Shown: in pieces, positions 44,292 to 53,549 of the stretch
How positions within the stretch are numbered: position 1 is the stretch's first letter
How the letters are laid out: each line of letters opens with the position of its first letter
NCBI RefSeq assembly: GCF_003112675.1
Contig: NZ_BFAY01000005.1
Coordinates: 62,001-126,000 of the forward strand
DNA length: 64,000 bases
Reading direction: 5' to 3'
Source: Leptospira johnsonii
GTDB taxonomy: Bacteria > Spirochaetota > Leptospiria > Leptospirales > Leptospiraceae
Notes under the pieces: model-generated
The model's input: the letters and a program-made list of their open reading frames with translations, nothing else
Database searches by the model: none
What the model was told of the DNA's origin: nothing
Position numbers and translations under genes: made by a program

Positions 44292-44692
44292 ATCTAAAAA
44301 GAATCTATATATTATCCGCAATTTTAATCTCGGCATTCGTTTTGAGCCTAAGTGTATTTGCTCAAGGCCAAAATGGTCTGGTGATTAAAGACATCAAAAA
44401 GGGAACTGGGAAAGAGGCCTTCAATGGGTCTAACGTAACCGTTCATTATACCGGCTGGCTTACCAACGGAAAAAAATTCGATAGCTCCAAAGACAGAGGA
44501 ACCCCGTTCCGTTTCGATCTGGGCGCTGGACAAGTGATCCGCGGTTGGGACAAAGGGGTCCAAGGTATGAAAGAAGGTGGGATCCGTAAATTGACCATCC
44601 CTCCTGAATTAGGCTATGGAAGTTCCGGAGCGGGAACAATTCCTCCGAATTCTACCCTGATTTTCGAAGTAGAATTACTGAAAGTCTACTGA
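44288..44692 (+). CDS. Secreted FKBP-type peptidyl-prolyl isomerase
   Basis: The 134-residue product has an N-terminal signal peptide (residues 1-25, ending VFAQ) and a single FKBP domain (VTVHYTGWLTNGKKFDSSKDRGTPFRFDLGAGQVIRGWDKGVQGMKEGGIRKLTIPPELGYGSSGAGTIPPNSTLIFEVELL). It should assist protein folding in the periplasm or envelope. Translation is coupled to the RRM gene by a four-base ATGA overlap. Confidence 0.95.
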   Translation: MNLKRIYILSAILISAFVLSLSVFAQGQNGLVIKDIKKGTGKEAFNGSNVTVHYTGWLTNGKKFDSSKDRGTPFRFDLGAGQVIRGWDKGVQGMKEGGIRKLTIPPELGYGSSGAGTIPPNSTLIFEVELLKVY

Positions 44693-44708
44693 CATTTCTG
44701 TGTTAATT

Positions 44709-44743
44709 CTGTTGCTTCTATTCTAATGGATCAGAAGCAACAG
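44709..44743 (+). terminator. Hairpin after the FKBP gene
   Basis: CTGTTGCTTCT (44709-44719) pairs perfectly with AGAAGCAACAG (44733-44743) around a 13-base loop. No T-run follows, so it may act as a 3'-end stabiliser or a factor-dependent terminator. Confidence 0.45.
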
Positions 44744-44887
44744 TAGGAAAATATCACGATTTCACTGCAATTCACGACAAACCTGCATCCGGACTTATCC
44801 CTCTTCTTCTTTTTTTTCCAAATTTGTAATATTTGAACAAGCCTGCTCTTCCCATTTAATATAAAGAAAAAGGGGAGGAAGAAGGTT

Positions 44888-46408
44888 TTGAATAAAGAAA
44901 ATAACTTATTAACTACTGTAGCTTCTTCCCAATATCGTACCTTATTCGAACACCAACCTTTAGCTGCTTTTTTGGTAGAAGCGGATGGGACAATTACTTT
45001 AGTAAACCAGAAGTTCGAAGATATCTCCGGAAGGAAAAAATCGGAGATAGAGGGAAGAATGAAATGGTCCCAGTTCGCGCATCCGGATGATACAGAAAGT
45101 CTAATGGACGCTTTCCTGGACAAATCTAAACATGAAATCCCAAAAGTGTTTTCTGCAAGGACTAGACTTCTTTCCGCAAGCGGTTACAAAAAGGTATATG
45201 TAAGAGCAAACCGTATCCCAACAGAAGAAAATAGAGTGCTTATACAGTTGCAAGAGTTGGATGAAGAAGGCCTGCTAAAAGACTATTCCTTGGAAGATTC
45301 CGACTATCGCTGGCGTTCTTTCTTAATGGAAGGAATGGACTTCGTGGTCATTATGGACCTGAACGGGAATGTATTATTCATCAATAAAACATTCACAGGC
45401 GTTCCTGCTGAAGAAATCCAAGGTAAAAACTTTTTCGAAGTATTAAAAACTACCGATGCATTAAAATTGCAGGCAGTTATCGCAAGAGTATTGAAAACAG
45501 GAAAGGCCGAAGCATTTGAAGAATGGAGTAGCTTCACAGGCAAAAGAAATCATTATTATATCAGGATCTCTCCTGTCACAAAACAAGGAGAGATCAGCGC
45601 GATCCTACTTGCTATCTCGGACACTACCCAACAAAAAGAATCAGATTCGGATCGTTTGAGAAGAATGGAATCTCAACGACATAGACAAAAATTGGAAGCT
45701 CTTGGGACTTTAGCTGCGGGTGTGGCTCACGAGATCAATAATCCTCTCACAGGTATCTTAAATTACGCCGAGCTTGTTCGTACTCAGGTGGAAGAGAATG
45801 AATCCCTCTCTAAAAATATGGAAGTGATTATCCGGGAAAGTGAAAGAATTTCAGGCATAGTAAGAAGTCTATTAGGTTTTGCTCATAAAGAAGAAGGCAT
45901 CAAGGCCTATGTTTCCACGGGAGAAATCCTGTATTCTTCCTTCCAGCTCCTGTTGCCGTTTCTGGTGCGAGACGGGATCAGAATAGATGGAATGGATCGT
46001 TTAGTGGATCCTGACTCCGAAATTCCTCTTGTAGTCGGCGAGCCCCAAAAATTAAAACAGGTCTTCTTAAACTTGATCACAAACGCGAGGGATTCATTGA
46101 ACGAAAAGTATCCTTTCGAGACGGATCAAAAGAAGATCAAGGTCTCTCAATCCATAGTCCAGAGAGGAGATACTCGTTTTGTTAAAATTACAGTCACAGA
46201 TTGGGGAATGGGAATCGGCGACGAGAATTTGAGTCGGATTTTTGATCCATTCTTCACCACAAAACCAACTACGGTCGGAACAGGGCTCGGTCTTTCCGTA
46301 AGCTATGAGATCGTTCGGGAAATGGGCGGAGAGATAGAGGTAGAAAGCTCCGAAGAGGAATACGCTACATTTCATATCATGATCCCAGCTTCGGAAAAGA
46401 TTTCTTGA
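44888..46408 (+). CDS. PAS sensor histidine kinase
   Basis: The 506-residue protein starts at TTG, with GGGGAGGAAGAAGG just upstream. Two PAS domains (about 15-130 and 135-255, the second ending IRISPVTKQGEISAILLAISDTTQQK) precede a HisKA domain with His281 in AAGVAHEINNPLTGILNYAEL. The HATPase has NLITNARDSLNEK, DWGMGIGDENL and GTGLGLSVSYEIVREMGG. It lacks membrane segments. It runs into a SpoIIE-type phosphatase gene (35-base gap) and then into the poly-gamma-glutamate genes, suggesting it senses a signal for that pathway. Confidence 0.94.
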   Translation: MNKENNLLTTVASSQYRTLFEHQPLAAFLVEADGTITLVNQKFEDISGRKKSEIEGRMKWSQFAHPDDTESLMDAFLDKSKHEIPKVFSARTRLLSASGYKKVYVRANRIPTEENRVLIQLQELDEEGLLKDYSLEDSDYRWRSFLMEGMDFVVIMDLNGNVLFINKTFTGVPAEEIQGKNFFEVLKTTDALKLQAVIARVLKTGKAEAFEEWSSFTGKRNHYYIRISPVTKQGEISAILLAISDTTQQKESDSDRLRRMESQRHRQKLEALGTLAAGVAHEINNPLTGILNYAELVRTQVEENESLSKNMEVIIRESERISGIVRSLLGFAHKEEGIKAYVSTGEILYSSFQLLLPFLVRDGIRIDGMDRLVDPDSEIPLVVGEPQKLKQVFLNLITNARDSLNEKYPFETDQKKIKVSQSIVQRGDTRFVKITVTDWGMGIGDENLSRIFDPFFTTKPTTVGTGLGLSVSYEIVREMGGEIEVESSEEEYATFHIMIPASEKIS

Positions 46409-46443
46409 CCTTGCTTTAGGCGAGGGGATACTTTTGATCTCCC

Positions 46444-48051
46444 ATGTCAGAAGCAGAGGAAAAAACTTCCGGGACCCGCGCTCCATTCCAATCCGCTTCT
46501 AGAAAAGATGTAATTCGGATCTTAGAAAGAATTACGGACGCATTCTTGTCCCTGGACAGAGAACTCAAGATCCTATACGCCAACTTCGAAGCCGAAAAAC
46601 TTCTGGATATTATCCGGGAGAATTTAGTGGGTAAAAGATTGCCCGAGGTACTTCCCCAATTCAATTATACTTCTTTATTCCCTGCGATGATAGAGTCCAT
46701 GCATTCAGGACTTCCAAAAGATCTGGAGATCTTGGATCCGAAAGAGAATATTTGGTATGAGGTTCGCATCTTTCCTTCTGTCGAAGATATCGCGGTTTAT
46801 TTGCGAGATGTAACTTCTAGAAAAGAAGGAGAAGTGAAACTCAAAGAGTCGGAAGAAAGACTTTCAGAACTTGTGAGAACTTCCTTAGATTCTATTCTCT
46901 CCGTGAACGAATCCATGGAAATCATAATGATGAATCCGGCAGCAGAGAAGTTGTTCGGATATTCTTCTTGGGAAGTGAAAGGAAAGTCCTTGGATTTTCT
47001 ACTTCCTAAAAGGCGTAATAAACATTTTCCTAAAGTATTGCATCAGATAGGAGAAAGTCCTGATCGTGGGATCTTTGGTCCGTTTAGAGCTAGACGTAAG
47101 AATGGGACCGAACCTCTTTTAGAAGCTTCCGTTTCCAAGGTAAATACTTCTTCGGGAAAAGGATATACTCTGATACTCAGAGATATCACTGACAGAATTT
47201 CTATCCAAAAGAAATTAAGAGGAACTGTAGAAGAACTCAAGACAGTGGACAGAGAGAGGTTGGACCTCCTACAAAATCTGGAAGCGGAAGTAGAATCCCG
47301 CTCTAAAGAGCTTTCCAGATTCTATCGTTTGATGAAGGAAGAATTGAATCTTGCCAAAAGAGTTCAGAATAGCTTACTTCCACCGATCGATTATTCCATT
47401 CCAGGAGTTCACACTTTTGTAAATTACGTTCCGGTAATGGAAGTAGGCGGGGACTGGTTCGATATATTTGAATTTCGTCCAGGAGTTCTTAGAGTGATCT
47501 TGGCGGACGCCACGGGTCATGGGGTTCAGGCGGCACTTGTAACTATGACCATCAAAGGAGTTTATGAACCTTTGAAATATATGGCGGATTCTCCCGTAGA
47601 GTTGATCAAAGGGATCAATACTGATTATTGCAGAAATTTTAAAAACCTTCAGATGTATTTTTCCTGCTTTATTCTGGATGTGGATACAATAGAAAGAAAG
47701 ATCCGATTTGCATCCGGTGGCCATCCCGCACTTTTATGGAAATCCAAATCTGGGATAAAACCTTTGGAAAGAACGGGATCTCTTTTAGGTTTGAATGCAA
47801 AGATGGAATATTTGGAGGAAGAATTCGAATACTCCGGAGGGGACTCCATACTGATGTTAACCGATGGGATCTTTGAAGAGTTCGATTCGGAACAACATCC
47901 GTTCGGAGAAGAACGGATTGAAAAAATTTATAAAGAATCCGGTTTGAGCGGATTGGAACTACATTCTCTTATCATAAATGAAATGAAAGCCCATCTCGGA
48001 GAAAAAGAGCCCCAAGACGATATCACTCTGATTTCTCTGAATCTGACCTAA
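46444..48051 (+). CDS. PAS domain SpoIIE-type (PP2C) serine phosphatase
   Basis: The 535-residue protein has two PAS domains (about 15-125 and 130-265), a coiled-coil linker (about 265-305) and a SpoIIE/RsbU phosphatase domain (about 310-535). Its motifs include ARRVQ-like AKRVQNSLLP, VGGDWFDIFEF (metal-binding GGDxxD), LADATGHGVQAAL, and MLTDGIFEEFDS near the end. RsbU-type phosphatases act on anti-sigma antagonists, but the partner is not visible here. It lies between a histidine kinase and pgsB, all in the same direction. Confidence 0.94.
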   Translation: MSEAEEKTSGTRAPFQSASRKDVIRILERITDAFLSLDRELKILYANFEAEKLLDIIRENLVGKRLPEVLPQFNYTSLFPAMIESMHSGLPKDLEILDPKENIWYEVRIFPSVEDIAVYLRDVTSRKEGEVKLKESEERLSELVRTSLDSILSVNESMEIIMMNPAAEKLFGYSSWEVKGKSLDFLLPKRRNKHFPKVLHQIGESPDRGIFGPFRARRKNGTEPLLEASVSKVNTSSGKGYTLILRDITDRISIQKKLRGTVEELKTVDRERLDLLQNLEAEVESRSKELSRFYRLMKEELNLAKRVQNSLLPPIDYSIPGVHTFVNYVPVMEVGGDWFDIFEFRPGVLRVILADATGHGVQAALVTMTIKGVYEPLKYMADSPVELIKGINTDYCRNFKNLQMYFSCFILDVDTIERKIRFASGGHPALLWKSKSGIKPLERTGSLLGLNAKMEYLEEEFEYSGGDSILMLTDGIFEEFDSEQHPFGEERIEKIYKESGLSGLELHSLIINEMKAHLGEKEPQDDITLISLNLT

Positions 48052-48093
48052 TCTCAGTTGACCTAGAAACTTATTTAGAAGGACATTCTTTAC

Positions 48094-49284
48094 GTGTCCG
48101 AATTTCTCATACTATTCCCATTACTTTTGGTTTTATTAGGATTCGGATTTGCAGAATATATTCTTCATATCTCCAAAATAAACAAGATCCCAGTTCGCAT
48201 TCACGTAAATGGAACTCGTGGAAAAAGTTCTGTTACAAGACTGATCTCATCCGGTTTGAGAGAGGGTGGATTTAAGGTCCTTGCTAAAACCACGGGAACT
48301 GTTCCTAGACTCATTCTGCCAGACGGTTCCGAACTAAATATCCTCAGATATGGTGCTCCGAATATTTTAGAGCAGAAGTTTGCAATCCAAGAAGCAGTTA
48401 AACAAGGCGCGGATATCATCGTTTTGGAATGTATGGCACTTGTGCCCTTTAATCAAAAAGTTTCGGAAGAAAAATTGATCCGAGCCACTCATTCAGTCAT
48501 TACAAATGTAAGGGAAGATCATTTGGAAATTATGGGACCGGAAAAGAAGGATGTGGCTTTGGCTTTAAGCGGTTCTATTCCAAAGTCCAAAGTATTGTTC
48601 ACTTCCGAAAAAGATTTTTTTCCATTATTTCAAGAAGTATGTATAAGTAAGAATACTGAGATCGTTTCCGCTCGTCCTGAAAAATATTCTTACCTCAACT
48701 ATATGCAAGGCTTTGTATATTATGAACATCCTGAAAATGTAGTATTAGCCTTAGAAGTATGCGAGTCTTTGGGAGTAAAACCTGAGATTGCAATACAAGG
48801 AATGTGGTCTCATCGTCCGGATTTGGGAGCTACATTCTTTGCTGAATACGACCTAGGAGAGAAGAAGATCGCGTTTGCAAACGGTTTTGCAGCTAATGAT
48901 CCGAAGTCTGCAGCAAGTATTTGGAAAAATGCAAGTCTACAGTTCCCTAAGTATCCATATAAAGTCGCTCTTGTGAATTGCAGAAAAGACAGACCGGAAA
49001 GATCGGAACAGATGGCAAAAGAAATTCTTTCCTGGAAGAATAATTCTCCGGATCTAATTTTGATCGCGGGAGAAGAAACTGAAGTATTCAAAAAGACCTG
49101 TTTGAAACTTGGTTTAGGAATTTCTAAAATAGAAAATCTAAAATATCCGGATGCAAAAGAGATCTTGGAGTTTTTCAAAATGTCTTTACCTGATAAGGCA
49201 ATGGTGGTCGGACTTGGAAATATAAGTGGATTAGGGTTGGAACTCTTGGAACTTCTAAAACAAAAGGAAATTCTGAAAGGTTGA
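48094..49284 (+). CDS. pgsB: Poly-gamma-glutamate synthase PgsB/CapB
   Basis: The 396-residue protein begins with a membrane anchor (FLILFPLLLVLLGFGFAEYIL, residues 4-24) and then the ATP-binding loop VNGTRGKSSVTRLI (about residues 39-51). That loop marks the Mur-ligase-like amide ligase that joins gamma-linked glutamates. CapB motifs ILRYGAPNILEQ and LECMALVPFNQ also appear. Start is GTG with an AAGGA site. PgsC follows after one base. Confidence 0.95.
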   Translation: MSEFLILFPLLLVLLGFGFAEYILHISKINKIPVRIHVNGTRGKSSVTRLISSGLREGGFKVLAKTTGTVPRLILPDGSELNILRYGAPNILEQKFAIQEAVKQGADIIVLECMALVPFNQKVSEEKLIRATHSVITNVREDHLEIMGPEKKDVALALSGSIPKSKVLFTSEKDFFPLFQEVCISKNTEIVSARPEKYSYLNYMQGFVYYEHPENVVLALEVCESLGVKPEIAIQGMWSHRPDLGATFFAEYDLGEKKIAFANGFAANDPKSAASIWKNASLQFPKYPYKVALVNCRKDRPERSEQMAKEILSWKNNSPDLILIAGEETEVFKKTCLKLGLGISKIENLKYPDAKEILEFFKMSLPDKAMVVGLGNISGLGLELLELLKQKEILKG

Positions 49285-49285
49285 T

Positions 49286-49750
49286 ATGGACTTATTAAGT
49301 ATTTCCATAGGACTCGGGCTTGGGGTCAGTTTATTCTTTTCCGAATTTTTCGGAATAGCGGGAGGACTCGTTGTCCCTGGCTACTTTGCGTTACAGCTCC
49401 AGAATCCTGTTAATATTCTTCTAACATTATCCGTTAGCCTAGGGGTTTTCGGTTTAGGAAAACTCATTTCAAAATTTGTAATATTATACGGAAAAAGAAG
49501 GACTGCAATTTTACTCTTACTTGGATTCGTATTGGATGCGGTCGGTAACGAATGGATATTTCCCAGCATCTTTACAGAAATGATCCACTTGGAGACGGAA
49601 GTAAAAGCGGTAGGTCATATCATTCCTGGCCTGATCGCAGTTTGGATGGATCGCCAAGGTTGGTTGGAAACTTTGGCTTCCTTACTTACAGCTTCTGTGA
49701 TCGTTAGGTTGATATTGATCCTATTTCTTGGAAAGGAGTTATTACCTTGA
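49286..49750 (+). CDS. pgsC: Poly-gamma-glutamate synthase membrane subunit PgsC/CapC
   Basis: This 154-residue, four-to-five-helix membrane protein matches CapC/PgsC, which joins PgsB to form the synthase complex: FFSEFFGIAGGLVVPGYFALQLQNPVNILLTLSVSLGV is the typical N-terminal part and VGHIIPGLIAVWMDRQGW the C-terminal part. It is linked by one base to pgsB and overlaps the next gene by four. Confidence 0.93.
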   Translation: MDLLSISIGLGLGVSLFFSEFFGIAGGLVVPGYFALQLQNPVNILLTLSVSLGVFGLGKLISKFVILYGKRRTAILLLLGFVLDAVGNEWIFPSIFTEMIHLETEVKAVGHIIPGLIAVWMDRQGWLETLASLLTASVIVRLILILFLGKELLP

Positions 49751-50859
49751 AGGGAATGTATTGGAAATCTTCCGACAAGTCCGTTCTGTATTATTTGGTT
49801 TTAGCAGTATGTTCCATTTTTGGAATGTATTTAGTGGAACATTTTCGTTCCGATAAACTGCAACCGAATTATTCTGAAAAAATCGAGGCTGTAAAACTAA
49901 GCGTAAAAGCGTTCGAAAAGATCCGTTCTTATAAAGAATCCAAAAACAAAAAGATCGATCCAGATTCAGATCCTTCTTTGTCCGGACTAATCGGTGAATT
50001 TTTTACACCTGTTACAAGCAATTTAGGTTCTCTAAGAGCAAAACAAACTTCTCTTAATCCGAACTTTGCAGCCTTGGTCCTGGAGTATTTAGTCCAAGCC
50101 GGAGTGCAAAAAGGGGATATTGTAGCTGTTTCACTTTCCGGATCGTTTCCCGCTTTAAATATTTCAGTATATTCTGCAGCTAAAGTTCTGGAAGTGAAAT
50201 TGGTCGTTATCTCCAGTTTGACTTCTTCCCAATGGGGAGCTAATGATCCCGATTTTTTATGGCCGGATATGGAGAAGGAACTATACTCTCACGGAATTTT
50301 TCCTTACAAATCCTTGGCCTATAGTTGGGGAGGGATCGAGGACCAGGCATTCGGAATTCCTAAAGAAGGGTCGAAGATACTACAAAATTCTGCCTCCAAA
50401 AATGCGCTTCCAATGCTCCATTCCAAGAATTACTCAGAGAGCCTGGAAGAAAGGATGAATCTATATTCTTCTGTGACCCCTCTTTTAGGATATAAGGCTT
50501 ATATCAATGTGGGCGGGGGAACTGTTTCCATAGGAACTAAGAAGAGTGCAGGAGAATTTTCAGCCGGGCTGAATTTAAAACATCCGATGATTCGAGACGG
50601 AAGAGATTCAGTGATGAGGCGTTTTGCGAATGCAGGAATTCCAGTGATCCATTTGGTTCGAGTGGATGAACTTGCGACCCAAAACGGATTTACCATCCAG
50701 CCTAAAAAGATCCCAGAAGCGGGAGAAGGCAAAATATTCAAAAGATCCGAATATGATCTTAGGTTGGCAGCGGCAGTATTGGTTGGGATCTTAGTTTTAC
50801 TTTATCTATTTTTTAAAAGAGATACTTTTATAGAAGAAGATAGGGACGATTCTCTTTAA
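49747..50859 (+). CDS. pgsW: Poly-gamma-glutamate system protein PgsW
   Basis: The 370-residue product starts at TTG and overlaps pgsC by four bases. It has an N-terminal membrane span (SVLYYLVLAVCSIFGMYLVEHF, about residues 11-32) and a C-terminal span near 340, with an extracytoplasmic domain between (LEYLVQAGVQKGDIVAVSLSGSFPALNISVYSAAKVLEVKLVVISS...). It fits the PgsW family found with pgsBC in spirochaetes and fusobacteria, with unknown activity. No pgsA/capA or capD/pgsS hydrolase gene is present here. Confidence 0.88.
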   Translation: MKGMYWKSSDKSVLYYLVLAVCSIFGMYLVEHFRSDKLQPNYSEKIEAVKLSVKAFEKIRSYKESKNKKIDPDSDPSLSGLIGEFFTPVTSNLGSLRAKQTSLNPNFAALVLEYLVQAGVQKGDIVAVSLSGSFPALNISVYSAAKVLEVKLVVISSLTSSQWGANDPDFLWPDMEKELYSHGIFPYKSLAYSWGGIEDQAFGIPKEGSKILQNSASKNALPMLHSKNYSESLEERMNLYSSVTPLLGYKAYINVGGGTVSIGTKKSAGEFSAGLNLKHPMIRDGRDSVMRRFANAGIPVIHLVRVDELATQNGFTIQPKKIPEAGEGKIFKRSEYDLRLAAAVLVGILVLLYLFFKRDTFIEEDRDDSL

Positions 50860-51833
50860 GCTCTCAGAAAATTGAATATTTCCTGGTCTCTTTTTTTGTC
50901 TTCCAATAACACGGATTCGTAATGGTTTTTATCTGTTAGTTCGTAAACTTTCAGGTTTTGGATCTTTTCTTTCATCTTATCAATCGCGGAAGAAGGTAAA
51001 AGTTCGTCTCCAGGTTTGAAATTCGGTTTTAAAGCCCGGATCACAAGCACAGGGCAACGTAATGCAGAATAGGGCATTACCTTGTTTTCTTTTAGGGTTT
51101 TGAAAAATTCTGTAGGATCTTTAAAAAGTCTTGCTAGGATACCCGTTGGCTTCATTGCTCCCCCCATGTTTTTCAGTTCGGAATCGATCACGAATGGGGG
51201 AATGGAACAAATCACCGGTCCGTAAAAATTATTTCCCGGCATTAAAGAATTAGAAAGTGTGCCGACGGGCTCCAGTTCATATAATAAGAAATTTTGAATA
51301 TTCGTATTCCAGGCAGAAAGTAAAGGAGACTTTTTCGCTTCTTGCAGATATATTTCCTTGCTTGGGATCCTTCTTCCCAAACGTGCCAAGGAACCTTGGA
51401 TCATAAGTAAATTGGAAATTTTACGTTTGATGGAAAGTTCTCCGCCTCCGTCTATTAATACGGCTTTTTCTAGGAAACTGGAAAACTTCTCAGCAAATCT
51501 TAGAGTGATCCAGGCACCTAAGGAATGGGAAAGTATAGAAATTTTAGAATATCCTAATATAGTTGCGAGGTCTTTTAGATCTTGGGCATGTATTCTTGCG
51601 GAATATTCTTCTTTGGGTTTGTCCGAGTTTCCTCTTCCGCGTAGATCGTAAACGATTACAGTGATCCCTTTTTTAGAGAGTCCTTGTGCGATCGGTTCGA
51701 AGTTTTTTAGATTTCCAGTCAGACCGTGAACACAAAAAAGCGGGACTTTTGATTTGCCTGGAAAGATCCGATAGGCGATTCGGATTCCGGAAGGTAGAGT
51801 TGCTATTTTGGAATCCGAACCGAATTGTAACAT
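50856..51833 (-). CDS. Alpha/beta hydrolase
   Basis: This 325-residue hydrolase has the oxyanion region CVHGLTGNLKNFEP, the nucleophile in SHSLGAW, and a terminal His in DKNHYESVLL, consistent with a lipase/esterase-like fold. No signal peptide. It ends convergently with pgsW, sharing four bases with it, and its start is ten bases downstream of the small gene upstream, so it belongs to the unit reading from 53374. Substrate unknown. Confidence 0.9.
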   Translation of the reverse strand: MLQFGSDSKIATLPSGIRIAYRIFPGKSKVPLFCVHGLTGNLKNFEPIAQGLSKKGITVIVYDLRGRGNSDKPKEEYSARIHAQDLKDLATILGYSKISILSHSLGAWITLRFAEKFSSFLEKAVLIDGGGELSIKRKISNLLMIQGSLARLGRRIPSKEIYLQEAKKSPLLSAWNTNIQNFLLYELEPVGTLSNSLMPGNNFYGPVICSIPPFVIDSELKNMGGAMKPTGILARLFKDPTEFFKTLKENKVMPYSALRCPVLVIRALKPNFKPGDELLPSSAIDKMKEKIQNLKVYELTDKNHYESVLLEDKKRDQEIFNFLRA

Positions 51834-51843
51834 TCTGTAATAT

Positions 51844-52143
51844 TTAGGAAACTTCTGCTCCTAATCGGATCAGAATATTCTCCAAATTTTTTTCCATTTC
51901 TGATCTTAATGCTATATGAAGTAAAGCAATCTTTTCCCTTTTTTTGACTGCGGAGAATCCTTCTCCTTCTCTCTTGAGTTTGAACCAGATCTTGGATTCT
52001 CCTAGTCCTGAAAATCGAATACAAAAATCATCTTCTTTCAGATCGAATTTAGTGATCGCACCCAAATGTCCTCCGGAGATCGCTTTGGTTAATTTTCTAA
52101 GGAAAGATTCAGGATCGGATCCTTCTACCTTGATCAGATCCAT
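51844..52143 (-). CDS. Small conserved-looking protein of unknown function
   Basis: The 99-residue protein has no signal peptide or membrane segment. Its pattern (SFLRKLTKAISGGHLGAITKFDLKEDDFCIRFSGLGESKIWFKL) is a plausible alpha/beta fold, but I do not know the family. It lies between the DUF445 gene (one base away) and the hydrolase (10 bases), which supports it as a real gene in a three-gene unit. Confidence 0.72.
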   Translation of the reverse strand: MDLIKVEGSDPESFLRKLTKAISGGHLGAITKFDLKEDDFCIRFSGLGESKIWFKLKREGEGFSAVKKREKIALLHIALRSEMEKNLENILIRLGAEVS

Positions 52144-52144
52144 A

Positions 52145-53374
52145 TTACACCGCGATCATGTAGATCCCTTGTACAAGACCTACGATTGCTCCAAGGACGG
52201 AACCGATCAGTATGAGAACATATTCATCTTCTTGGAAAGCGGATCTTAAGATAGGTTCGAATTCTTCCGGTGGGAGATCCTTCATACGTTTGAACATATT
52301 ATTTTCTATGCTCATCGCTCTTCCCATATAAGTTTCGAGTTTAGTAGAACTTCCTGCTAAGGAATCGCTTACTTTTCGGATTACTTCTTTTTTGGTATTC
52401 TCGAAATCAGAATCTTCTCCGTTATTCTCAGCGTCTAGTTGTCCGGCTAAGTTCAGCCTAGTCGCAGCTGATTCTGTTTCCGCTTGGATAGTTTCTACCA
52501 GAGTTCTTGCGGCTCTTTTGTATAAGATCTCTTCTAGTACGTTTCTTGCTGTGAGAACCTGAGTTGCGAATACGTTTGAATATTTTTTAGAAACTTCTTC
52601 CTGCCTTGCGATGAATAATCCTCTGTATTTGATCGGTCCCACTCTTTTTTCGTAAAGTGGGCGAAAGATCATAGTAAGCGCCACCCAGTTAGTAATATAT
52701 CCAACGATCACACCTTGGATAGGGAGGGTCCACCAAATAGGCAGATAATTCCAAAGAACAGCCTGTGCGATCCCGAGTGCTCCTCCGAGTGCCCAGCCGC
52801 AATGTTCTATAAATTTAAATTCTTTAGAACCTACTTCTTCGAAGATGTTTACGATCCTTTCTACATTCGGTCCTGTGAGTTTTCTAAGCACCAAAGATCT
52901 GAAATTGAAAACGGAGGAAACATTCTCCTTTACCTGGACCATGATATTTTTCACTGTATGAGCACATTTTTCTTGGACCGCTCTTACGATCTCTTCTCCG
53001 TGGCCGTTCTCTAAATGTTTTCTTAATATCGGGTTGATATGATGAACGATCTCATGAGTTGCAGAAGGGATTAGATCATTTAGAATAGGTTGGAATTCGG
53101 TCTCCAATTGGTCCGGATCTACCTTGGAGAAAAAGTCCTCTACCTTGATCAGCCTCTCGGTCATAATATTCACCGATTTCAGGGCCAATTTCTGAGCCTT
53201 CTTCGGAACAATCCCTTGCCATCCTAAATAAGGCGGAATTCCTACAAATTCCAGCGGATAGAATGTCATTTTTAAGGCTACCACGTTGGTGAACCAACCC
53301 ACGAATCCGTAGGTAAAGGGCATCATTATGATCCCAATCAATTCTTTGTTTTGACTAAAGAAGGATAAATCCAT
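52145..53374 (-). CDS. DUF445 family membrane protein (YheB/YjiN-like)
   Basis: The 409-residue protein starts at the ATG at 53374, supported by AGGAA upstream. The longer frame from a GTG at 53443 has no ribosome-binding site. The family mark is VGWFTNVVALKMTFYPLEFVG near the start and a second copy YITNWVALTMIFRPLYEKRVG further on. A C-terminal membrane hairpin (VLILIGSVLGAIVGLVQGIYM) follows. The two repeats with a long amphipathic region between them are typical of DUF445. The role is unknown; related proteins have been linked to envelope structure. Confidence 0.9.
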   Translation of the reverse strand: MDLSFFSQNKELIGIIMMPFTYGFVGWFTNVVALKMTFYPLEFVGIPPYLGWQGIVPKKAQKLALKSVNIMTERLIKVEDFFSKVDPDQLETEFQPILNDLIPSATHEIVHHINPILRKHLENGHGEEIVRAVQEKCAHTVKNIMVQVKENVSSVFNFRSLVLRKLTGPNVERIVNIFEEVGSKEFKFIEHCGWALGGALGIAQAVLWNYLPIWWTLPIQGVIVGYITNWVALTMIFRPLYEKRVGPIKYRGLFIARQEEVSKKYSNVFATQVLTARNVLEEILYKRAARTLVETIQAETESAATRLNLAGQLDAENNGEDSDFENTKKEVIRKVSDSLAGSSTKLETYMGRAMSIENNMFKRMKDLPPEEFEPILRSAFQEDEYVLILIGSVLGAIVGLVQGIYMIAV

Positions 53375-53549
53375 ATTTTCAATTCCTGTAGCGTGCGCTA
53401 TACTATTCGGTTCTATTGCAAAGTCCTTTTCGACCCAATGCACTGCAAGTTATTTTTCCAAACTTTTTGGGATCTTGGTCCAGGGTTTTGAAAAAAGATT
53501 TTTCAGAGTCGAATAAGACTCGGAAATGGTTCTCCCAAGTTTTTGAAAT

